Below the pieces are notes generated by a model, which made no database searches, was not told the DNA's origin, and worked only from the letters and a program-made list of their open reading frames with translations. From Dethiosulfatibacter sp. (GTDB taxonomy: Bacteria > Bacillota_A > Clostridia > Tissierellales > Dethiosulfatibacteraceae), in NCBI GenBank assembly GCA_019084435.1, contig JAHRFV010000232.1, positions 1-7,276 on the forward strand: 7,276 bases of DNA, in the 5' to 3' direction. The position numbers were made by a program, and so were the translations under genes. Of the stretch, positions 1-5,325 are shown one piece after another. Positions within the stretch are counted from its first letter, which is position 1, and each line of letters opens with the position of its first letter.

Positions 1-396
1 CTGGGCTGTTCCACCGTCTTCTGTCTCGTTTCCAAGCAGTATTAGGTCAAATGGACCTGTCTTTTCCATCGCTTTGAACAGTGTATATGAAGTAGCCCAT
101 GTGTCCGCACCACCTAATGCTCTATCACTGCACAAGAATGCTTCGTCCGCACCCATAGCCAGTACACGCCTTAAGTTCTCCACAGCGCTGTCAGGCGCCA
201 TAGTAAATACTGTCACTTTTCCACCGTGCTTTTCTTTCAGCTGTAATGCTGCTTCAATGGCGTGTTTGTCCATTGTATTTATGATTGTGGGTATGCCCTC
301 TCTGTTGACTCTCTTTGTCTTTGGATCAATTGTAATTTTATCGTAATATTCAGAGTCAGGGACAGGCTTGACGCAAACTGCAATATTCAATGACAT
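1..396 (-). CDS. etfB: Electron transfer flavoprotein, beta subunit (partial, 3' end outside window)
   Basis: EtfB pairs with EtfA to form a soluble flavoprotein that exchanges electrons with acyl-CoA dehydrogenases. The first 132 residues are present and read open to base 1. Visible family features are the N-terminal KPVPD (residues 10-14), the INTMDKHAIEAAL helix (about 39-51), the strand VTVFTMAP (61-68), the MGADEAFLCSD segment (81-91) and GADTWATS (96-103), all typical of EtfB from anaerobes. The nucleotide-binding loop reads GNETEDGGTAQ (122-132) rather than the more common GxQAxDGDTAQ. The ATG at 396-394 follows a good AGGAG site 13 bp after the acyl-CoA dehydrogenase stop, so the two are almost certainly co-transcribed, with etfA expected next. 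Whether this Etf bifurcates electrons cannot be decided from the fragment. The EtfB identification is firm. Confidence 0.93.
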   Translation of the reverse strand, partial: MSLNIAVCVKPVPDSEYYDKITIDPKTKRVNREGIPTIINTMDKHAIEAALQLKEKHGGKVTVFTMAPDSAVENLRRVLAMGADEAFLCSDRALGGADTWATSYTLFKAMEKTGPFDLILLGNETEDGGTAQ

Positions 397-409
397 ACTA
401 ACACTCCTC

Positions 410-1552
410 TTACTTTAGTACATTTCCAGCAACAATAATTCTCATTATTTGTGAGGTTCCACCTGATGGTACATTAGCCAAAGCATCTCTTAGGAATCTT
501 CCCACCGGGTATTCATTCATAACGCCGTATCCACCCATCAAATCCATAGTTCTTCTTGTTGATCTGATAGCTGCTTCAGTTGAAAAGTATTTGACTGCTG
601 CGATTCTCGGTGTAGCGTCTTCGCCTCTGTCATAAATAGCTGTAGCATTGTAAAGCATAGCTGCGGCAGCTTCATATTCTATTTGATTCTCTGCTATAAT
701 TGCTTGCATCTCTGCAAGTTTTGCCAATGGCTTGCCATATATGATTCTTTCTTTACTGAATTTGACTGCTTCTTCTACGCTTCCTCTCAAGATACCAACA
801 GAGAATGCTGAAATACCTGATCTACCGAAATGTCCAATAGTGTGTAGCGCTATTGCAGCACCTGCACCTTCTTTTCCAAGTAGGTCATCTGGTCCGCATT
901 GTACGTCTTTTGCTATAGTATCACCTGTTACAGACCCTCTAAGGCCTAATTTGTTTTCTTTTCTTCCAGCTGACAAGCCTGGTGTTCCAGGTGGTATGAT
1001 AAGAGCACTTAGCATTTTTCTTCCCTTTTCATTGACACCGCTTGTGCCTGTCCAGATGTTAAAATCTGCAATGTGTGAGTTTGTGATAAAAACTTTACGT
1101 CCATTCATCAGATAGCCAGCGTCATTCTTTTCGATTGTCGTTCCCTGGTTGCCTAGATCTGATCCACCTGTAGCCTCTGTTACGGACAATCCACCAATTA
1201 GTTCCCCTGAACAAAGCTTTGGAAGCCATTCTTTTTTCTGAGCTTCTGTTCCGAAATTATAAACGGCTGCGGCTGCTAAGTCATGTGTCATAAGGGCAAT
1301 AGCAAATCCCGCACTATGTCTGGCTACTTCTTCAAGCATAATAGCTCTTTCTGTAAGTCCAAGACCTGCTCCGCCGTATTCAGGAGATACAAAAATACCC
1401 AAAAGACCTTGTTCGCCAAATACCTTGAACAACTCTTTTGGGCAATGGTCTTTTTCATCCCATTCCGCAGCATAAGGAGCAACTACCTTGTCTACCAACT
1501 CTCTGACTACACTTCTTAACATTTTCTGATCGTCGTTAAAAAATTCAAACAT
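410..1552 (-). CDS. Acyl-CoA dehydrogenase family flavoprotein, lacking the usual catalytic glutamate
   Basis: This 380-residue protein has the full length of a short-chain acyl-CoA dehydrogenase. These are FAD enzymes that oxidise an acyl-CoA to the 2-enoyl-CoA, or run in reverse as enoyl-CoA reductases, with Etf as electron partner. The N-terminal helical domain covers about 1-115. The flavin-contacting signature is close to VTEATGGSD (124-132) and the beta domain extends to about 225. The C-terminal signature DLMGGYGVMNEYPVGRFLRD (337-356) fits the second family pattern exactly. The segment that normally reads YEGTSQIQ is PSGGTSQIM (362-370), so Gly364 replaces the catalytic Glu. The alternative Glu used by isovaleryl-CoA and long-chain enzymes, before the helix-G Arg, is Gly243. 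The start has GGAGG at 1560-1564, 7 nt upstream. It is followed by etfB. The substrate is unknown; butyryl-, caffeyl- or branched-chain acyl-CoA cannot be told apart here. Confidence 0.92.
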   Translation of the reverse strand: MFEFFNDDQKMLRSVVRELVDKVVAPYAAEWDEKDHCPKELFKVFGEQGLLGIFVSPEYGGAGLGLTERAIMLEEVARHSAGFAIALMTHDLAAAAVYNFGTEAQKKEWLPKLCSGELIGGLSVTEATGGSDLGNQGTTIEKNDAGYLMNGRKVFITNSHIADFNIWTGTSGVNEKGRKMLSALIIPPGTPGLSAGRKENKLGLRGSVTGDTIAKDVQCGPDDLLGKEGAGAAIALHTIGHFGRSGISAFSVGILRGSVEEAVKFSKERIIYGKPLAKLAEMQAIIAENQIEYEAAAAMLYNATAIYDRGEDATPRIAAVKYFSTEAAIRSTRRTMDLMGGYGVMNEYPVGRFLRDALANVPSGGTSQIMRIIVAGNVLK

Positions 1553-1596
1553 TCTATAACCTCCACATTATATTTGTTAAATTTTTATTTATCTAA

Positions 1597-1625
1597 AGTA
1601 TATATCATACTGCCCCTCGAAACAA
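1597..1625 (-). promoter_or_regulatory. Candidate acd-etf promoter with overlapping palindromic operator
   Basis: On the minus strand, TTGTTT (1625-1620) and TATACT (1602-1597) are separated by 17 bp, giving a start near 1590 and a leader of roughly 37 nt that contains the GGAGG site. The -35 is weak (3 of 6) and the -10 is good (5 of 6). The -10 lies inside the palindrome AGTAT-N5-ATACT (1597-1611). Its shape resembles the GTATA-N5-TATAC site described for the HxlR/DUF24 regulator QsrR. Binding of the neighbouring HxlR protein here would block the promoter; that is inference. Confidence 0.35.
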
Positions 1626-1813
1626 GTATGCACTTTAAAGTACTATAGTATCATATTGTATACCTATTGCTTTATATTATAATATGGGTGATTATTATAA
1701 TTTTTAGACTGTTTTAGTTTTATAGTGGTTTGTGATTATCATATCAATGTCTATTGAAAATCTATCTGCATTATTGATTATTTTATTAGGATTTGAAAAT
1801 TCGAATAGTCAAA

Positions 1814-1861
1814 AATGATACCTTGTGTTACAATGATACCATAATTTTTTTGGAGGTATCA
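1814..1861 (+). repeat. TGATACC element: two direct copies plus one inverted copy before hxlR
   Basis: AATGATACC occurs at 1814-1822 and again at 1832-1840, an 18-bp period. The inverse GGTATCA lies at 1855-1861, so 1834-1840 and 1855-1861 form a 7-bp inverted repeat with a 14-nt gap. The right arm shares two bases with the hxlR Shine-Dalgarno (GGAGG, 1852-1856). Between the direct copies is TTGTGTTACAA (1823-1833), a small inverted repeat with TTGT/ACAA arms. This could be an autoregulatory operator for the HxlR protein, or an RNA hairpin masking the ribosome site if the transcript starts upstream of it. Confidence 0.45.
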
Positions 1862-1862
1862 C

Positions 1863-2252
1863 ATGATTGAGGAAATGGAAAAAGTTTACAGATGTCCCTT
1901 GGAACTATCTATGGATCTGATAGGTGGCAAGTGGAAATGTGTCATACTCTGGCATCTTAGGAATTATCATCTGAGATTCAGCCAACTGAAAAGAATAATG
2001 CCTGGAATCACACCCAAAATGCTGACACAGCAGCTGAGAGACCTTGAGGAACACGGCTTAGTACATAGAGAAGTCTATGCGGTCATACCTCCAAAGGTTG
2101 AATATTCACTTACAGAGGATGGCAAGACTTTCCTGCCCGTTTTGCACGCTATGTACAAGTGGGGTAGAAGCTATGCAGACCAATTTGATATCACCATTGA
2201 TACCTCACTCCAGGAGAAAATAATCAAACAAGAGTTGAGTGCTGCTAAATAA
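1863..2252 (+). CDS. HxlR-family (DUF24) winged helix-turn-helix transcriptional regulator
   Basis: A 129-residue DNA-binding regulator of the family that includes HxlR, YodB, HypR and QsrR, many of which sense electrophiles or oxidants through cysteine. The family core is clear: CPLELSMDLIGGKWK (11-25), then the helix-turn-helix with FSQLKR (39-44) and the recognition helix around ITPKMLTQQLRDLEEHGLV (49-67). The wing is VIPPKVEYSLTEDG (74-87), followed by a C-terminal dimerisation helix. Cys11 sits at the conserved N-terminal position that is the redox switch in several relatives; Cys26 is a second cysteine. The ATG at 1863 has GGAGG at 1852-1856, 6 nt away. It is divergent from acd-etf and 28 bp upstream of uvsE, so either or both may be its targets. 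The family call is firm; the signal sensed is unknown. Confidence 0.93.
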   Translation: MIEEMEKVYRCPLELSMDLIGGKWKCVILWHLRNYHLRFSQLKRIMPGITPKMLTQQLRDLEEHGLVHREVYAVIPPKVEYSLTEDGKTFLPVLHAMYKWGRSYADQFDITIDTSLQEKIIKQELSAAK

Positions 2253-2267
2253 ATTTACAGATACCCT

Positions 2268-2275
2268 AAAAGGTG
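2268..2275 (+). promoter_or_regulatory. Ribosome binding site that sets the uvsE start
   Basis: AAAAGGTG lies 5 nt before the ATG at 2281. It favours this ATG over an in-frame GTG at 2239 that would overlap the end of hxlR and add 14 residues with no family similarity. Confidence 0.7.
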
Positions 2276-2280
2276 AAAAT

Positions 2281-3165
2281 ATGAATATTTTATTGGGCTA
2301 TGCATGCCTGAACACATCAATTCCCCGAAAAATGAAAACCCTTCGGTTAGCCACATACCTCTCAAAGGGAAATGAATACCTGCATGACCTTATTGTGAAC
2401 AACTTGCTATACCTGAAGGACTGTTTGGAGTGGAATGTGTTACATGGTATCAGGTTTTTTAGAGTTTCCAGTGATATTGTTCCTTTAGCTACACATCCCG
2501 TAATGACATACGCATGGTGGAAAAATGAGGAAATTAAAATCCTGTGTGACGAGATAAAGAGTATTTCAATACACCATGAAATGCGTCTTTCAATGCATCC
2601 AGGGCAATATACGCTACTTAATTCTCCAAATGAGGATGTTATTAAGCGATCGGTGGAGGACTTGACATATCACCAGGTCCTTGGGGATATGATTGGGGTA
2701 AGGGAATTCATCACCCATGTGGGTGGGGTGTACGGGGATTCAAAAGAAGCAATGCATCGATGGGCACAGGTATATGAAGGGCTTCCAAAGGAAATTCGCT
2801 GTCGTTTGCGTTTGGAAAATGATGACATGAACTACTCTATTCTCGATGTACTGACACTATCGGAAAAGACTGGAGTTCCGGCTATTTTTGATTACCATCA
2901 TCATCGGATTCTTCCATCGATCGATGCAGGTGATGCGCTTAAAAGATCCTTCGAGACTTGGCATGGAATTGATAAACCAAAAATTCATTTGTCTTCGGGT
3001 AAAACTGGAAAGACAGACCGCAAACATCATGATTTTATTCTGGCAGAGGATTACAAAGCCTTACTGTCGTTAATACCAGCAGCGGTCAGCAAGGAGAATC
3101 AACAGGTGTATATTATGCTTGAAGCAAAATTGAAAGAGCAGGCTGTTATGAAGTTATTTGGGTAG
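2281..3165 (+). CDS. uvsE: UV damage endonuclease (UVDE/UvsE)
   Basis: UvsE nicks DNA 5' of UV photoproducts, and in some species of abasic sites, starting repair without nucleotide excision proteins. It is a TIM-barrel enzyme with a metal cluster. The 294-residue protein has normal length and starts with the family GYACLNTS segment (6-13). By comparison with the Thermus enzyme all metal ligands are present: His72 (LATHP), His106 (SMHPGQY), His146 (THVGGVYGD), Glu179 (LENDD), Asp204 and His207 (FDYHHH), His236 (KIHLSS), His249 (KHHD) and Glu281 (LEAKLKE). Lys234 is at the position of the modified active-site lysine. It follows hxlR by 28 bp in the same direction, so the regulator may control it. 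The last 12 bp overlap the end of the convergent histidine kinase gene. The identification is very secure. Confidence 0.96.
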   Translation: MNILLGYACLNTSIPRKMKTLRLATYLSKGNEYLHDLIVNNLLYLKDCLEWNVLHGIRFFRVSSDIVPLATHPVMTYAWWKNEEIKILCDEIKSISIHHEMRLSMHPGQYTLLNSPNEDVIKRSVEDLTYHQVLGDMIGVREFITHVGGVYGDSKEAMHRWAQVYEGLPKEIRCRLRLENDDMNYSILDVLTLSEKTGVPAIFDYHHHRILPSIDAGDALKRSFETWHGIDKPKIHLSSGKTGKTDRKHHDFILAEDYKALLSLIPAAVSKENQQVYIMLEAKLKEQAVMKLFG

Positions 3166-4542
3166 AATCACTTCAAATATACTTCCTTGATTTAATTTGC
3201 TCTCTACCATAACCTTGCCACCATGTGCCTCCACAATCGATTTGACTATCGCCAAACCCAATCCGGATCCCCCGGTCATTCGGTTGCGGGACTTATCAGC
3301 ACGATAAAAACGTTCGAAAATGTACGGTAATTCGCTTTCAGGTATACCAATCCCGTCATCTTGTATTTTAAACGAGACAATTTCATCGTTTTCTTCAAAC
3401 TTGATATTGATATTGCCACCGATATTTGAGTATTTTATAGAATTTGAGACGAGATTCAAGAAAACCTGGTTGATTTTATCCTGACTGGCATAAATTGGTG
3501 AACAAAAGCCATCAATGGATATGTGGAGATCCTTGTTTATCAGCTCCACTTCAAATCCCTTCAACACATTCTCAATGATTTCCAAAAGATTGATTTCTGT
3601 TTTATTGAGCTTCAGATTGTCATATTTTGTCGAGGCAAGCTTTTCAAGGTCGTTGACCAATTTCCCAATCCGGGTCACTTCATCATGACAGCCCTGCAAT
3701 CTCTCTTGTGATGGTTGCCACAAGCCTTCTATCATAGCTTCCAAATGTGTCTGTAGTATGGTGATCGGTGTTCGCAATTCATGAGAAACGTCATCAGTGA
3801 GTTGCTTGCGTAAATTCTGTTGTTGATCCAACGATACCGCCAACTGATTGACCGATTTGATCAACAAGTCAATTTCTTCAATTTCAGTTTTCTCATTTAT
3901 GAGAACCCCATACTCCCCATCAACTATATTCTTAGTTGCCTCAACAGTTTTACGTATTGGTCCACTCAATCGATTAGCCATGAATATACCTAGCGTAATT
4001 GCCGCAAAGAGTGAAAAAATACCCGTACCTATCAAAACATTATTCAAGGCATTCAAAAAACTAAAATCATTTTCACTCAAAAAAAACGGACCATAGTAGA
4101 GGATGTTGACATAGCCTATGATTTCATCTTCATGTGTCAAATGGAGAATCGTTGATGTGAATTCTCCATTTGCCTGGGGATTATATTGCTGCATCCGGTT
4201 GGCAATATCTTCCATCATTTCTGCACAAAAGCTCATATCATGTGCCTGTGCATCCCAAATAATACTGTTTTTTGAGTCGTAAACCTTAATGATATAACCC
4301 TCATTCAAGGCATACATTCCAATGGTATAGACAGAATCAGCATTCCAGCTCTCCAATACGCTATCATATTGATGACTTAATATAGTCGCTAGTCCATTTA
4401 CCTTTTGTTCCTGTTGTTTTAACATATAACCTTCAAATTGCTGACTGACGAAATGGTTCGACAATAAGCTGATCAATGTTATGGTCAGTAATACAACAAG
4501 AGCAAAAGAAAAGGTCAACTTAGTTCTTAATTTTTGCTTCAT
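3154..4542 (-). CDS. Membrane sensor histidine kinase (BaeS/OmpR-partner type)
   Basis: A 462-residue two-component sensor. TM1 is at about 8-28 and an extracytoplasmic sensing domain covers about 29-166. TM2 (about 167-189) leads into a HAMP linker (190-242). The HisKA helix holds phospho-acceptor His254 in DVSHELRTP (251-259). The ATPase domain has N box NLVSNSIKY (363-371), G1 DDGIGI (395-400), F box FERFYRADKSR (409-419) and G2 GGSGLGLAI (424-432). All catalytic motifs are intact. The start is placed at 4542, not at an in-frame ATG at 4620, because GGGGGAGG precedes 4542 by 8 nt and residues coded upstream are just the other frame of the regulator gene. It overlaps the response regulator by 23 bp, indicating translational coupling. 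The outside domain is rich in His/Met/Cys at 101-117, suggesting metal sensing; that is inference. Confidence 0.94.
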   Translation of the reverse strand: MKQKLRTKLTFSFALVVLLTITLISLLSNHFVSQQFEGYMLKQQEQKVNGLATILSHQYDSVLESWNADSVYTIGMYALNEGYIIKVYDSKNSIIWDAQAHDMSFCAEMMEDIANRMQQYNPQANGEFTSTILHLTHEDEIIGYVNILYYGPFFLSENDFSFLNALNNVLIGTGIFSLFAAITLGIFMANRLSGPIRKTVEATKNIVDGEYGVLINEKTEIEEIDLLIKSVNQLAVSLDQQQNLRKQLTDDVSHELRTPITILQTHLEAMIEGLWQPSQERLQGCHDEVTRIGKLVNDLEKLASTKYDNLKLNKTEINLLEIIENVLKGFEVELINKDLHISIDGFCSPIYASQDKINQVFLNLVSNSIKYSNIGGNINIKFEENDEIVSFKIQDDGIGIPESELPYIFERFYRADKSRNRMTGGSGLGLAIVKSIVEAHGGKVMVESKLNQGSIFEVILPK

Positions 4543-5248
4543 TTGCTTCGCCTCCCCCAAATCTGTACCCCACTCCGTGTATGGTAAGGATATATTGTGG
4601 GTCTTTGGGATTGTCTTCAATTTTTTGGCGTATATTTTTTATATGGGTGTCCACAGTACGATCAAAACCCTCGAAATCACTTCCCAGGGCTATAGATATC
4701 AGCTCCTCTCTGGTGAATACCTTGTTCGGGTATCTAATAAGAGTTACCAATACATTGAACTCATTGGGCGTCAGTTTGACCTCAACCATCTTTTTAGTGG
4801 TTCTGCGTCTGTCTAGATCGATTTCTAGGTCTCCGTTGTTGTATGCGCATTTTCTGGTGAGGGGCCCTGAATTACTGAGTGAGCGACGCAAAACTGCTTC
4901 GATTCTAGCCTTAAGTGTCTTTAAACTGAATGGCTTGGTAATATAATCGTCAGCTCCTATATCAAGACCCTCTAGCACAGCATTTTCATCTGCCTTTGCA
5001 GTTATCATAATAATCGGGACTCGGGATTCCCTTCGGATTCTTACACATATCTCTTCTCCTGACATCTCAGGCAGCATAAGGTCCAGAAGAATTAAAGATA
5101 TATCCTCTCTACTAATTATTTCAAAAGCTTCTTTGTGATTTTCAGCTGTGAACACAACAAAACCGTGGCCATCAAGAAATGACCTGACGACCTCGAGAAT
5201 TTTCAGTTCATCATCTACAATCAATATCTTAATAAGTTGTCTATCCAA
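4520..5248 (-). CDS. OmpR/PhoB-family response regulator
   Basis: A 242-residue transcription factor, partner of the adjacent kinase. The receiver domain (5-121) has the acidic pair Asp12-Asp13, phospho-acceptor Asp56 in LLDLMLP (54-60), Thr83 (MITAKAD) and Lys105 (TKPF), so it should be phosphorylatable. The C-terminal winged helix (about 138-231) has LTPNEFNVL (159-167), the recognition helix region RTVDTHIKNIRQKI (197-210) and the wing ending GVGYRF (225-230), as in OmpR, PhoB and CusR types. The start is a TTG at 5248: there is no in-frame ATG or GTG upstream before a TAG, and shortening would cut the first beta strand. GGGGG (5255-5259) lies 6 nt upstream. It has its own promoter candidate 77 bp after the cupredoxin gene. 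The target is unknown; the metal module upstream is a natural candidate. Confidence 0.95.
   Translation of the reverse strand: MDRQLIKILIVDDELKILEVVRSFLDGHGFVVFTAENHKEAFEIISREDISLILLDLMLPEMSGEEICVRIRRESRVPIIMITAKADENAVLEGLDIGADDYITKPFSLKTLKARIEAVLRRSLSNSGPLTRKCAYNNGDLEIDLDRRRTTKKMVEVKLTPNEFNVLVTLIRYPNKVFTREELISIALGSDFEGFDRTVDTHIKNIRQKIEDNPKDPQYILTIHGVGYRFGGGEANEAKIKN
4551..4558 (-). promoter_or_regulatory. Ribosome binding site that sets the histidine kinase start
   Basis: GGGGGAGG on the minus strand, inside the 3' end of the response regulator gene, 8 nt before the kinase ATG (4542-4540). It decides the start against the longer in-frame ATG at 4620. Confidence 0.8.
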
Positions 5249-5254
5249 TTTAAG

Positions 5255-5259
5255 CCCCC
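5255..5259 (-). promoter_or_regulatory. Weak ribosome binding site before the TTG start of the response regulator
   Basis: GGGGG on the minus strand, 6 nt before TTG (5248-5246). Together the G-run and the TTG predict modest translation of the regulator, while the following kinase has a stronger site. Confidence 0.5.
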
Positions 5260-5285
5260 AATATCGATAGTTTACATTCTTCTAC

Positions 5286-5313
5286 ATTATAACCTTTCTG
5301 CCCAATAATTCAA
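5286..5313 (-). promoter_or_regulatory. Candidate sigma-A promoter for the two-component operon
   Basis: On the minus strand there is a perfect TATAAT (5291-5286), with TTGAAT (5313-5308) 16 bp upstream, or TTTGAA at 17 bp. The start would be near 5279, leaving a leader of about 31 nt with the G-rich ribosome site. The 77-bp gap between the cupredoxin gene and the regulator shows no terminator hairpin, so readthrough from the metal genes remains possible. Confidence 0.55.
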
Positions 5314-5325
5314 AGAGTAGTAATA

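Larger units (their letters stand above)
1553..1862. promoter_or_regulatory. 310-bp AT-rich divergent intergenic region between acd and hxlR
   Basis: No convincing gene is present in this stretch. It holds the divergent control regions for the acyl-CoA dehydrogenase (leftward) and the HxlR regulator (rightward). Short perfect or near-perfect palindromes are AGTAT-N5-ATACT at 1597-1611, TACTATAGTA at 1641-1650, GTATAC at 1658-1663 and ATATTATAATAT at 1674-1685; the last contains a TATAAT on both strands. Nearer hxlR are two copies of AATGATACC and one inverted copy. No clear sigma-A promoter for hxlR stands out: TTGAAA at 1754-1759 has only a poor -10 (GATTAT at 1776-1781, 16-bp spacing), so none is called. 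Confidence 0.6.

Noticed and set aside
74..1519. Plus-strand open frames of 78 to 127 codons opposite etfB and the acyl-CoA dehydrogenase
   Set aside because: Both minus-strand genes are clearly identified; the opposite frames have no motifs and no good start signals.
1567..1572. TATAAT on the minus strand as the acd -10 box
   Set aside because: It lies 3 bases upstream of the GGAGG site, so a transcript from it would begin at or inside the ribosome site; there is also no -35 at proper spacing.
1674..1685. ATATTATAATAT palindrome as a bidirectional promoter
   Set aside because: It has TATAAT on both strands, but neither side has a -35 better than three of six matches; such palindromes are expected by chance in very AT-rich DNA.
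2239..2280. Longer uvsE beginning at GTG 2239
   Set aside because: It overlaps the hxlR end, adds 14 residues with no similarity to UvsE, and lacks a ribosome site; the ATG at 2281 has AAAAGGTG and begins at the usual family N-terminus.
4543..4620. Longer histidine kinase beginning at ATG 4620
   Set aside because: The extra 26 residues come from another frame of the response regulator gene and precede a normal kinase start (MKQKLRTK plus first membrane helix) that has a very strong ribosome site.
4481..4946. Plus-strand open frames of about 111 and 121 codons opposite the response regulator
   Set aside because: They lie antisense to a well-identified gene, show no recognisable motif, and have no ribosome site worth noting.
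5249..5325. Terminator between the cupredoxin gene and the response regulator
   Set aside because: No stem of useful length followed by a T-run could be found on the minus strand.
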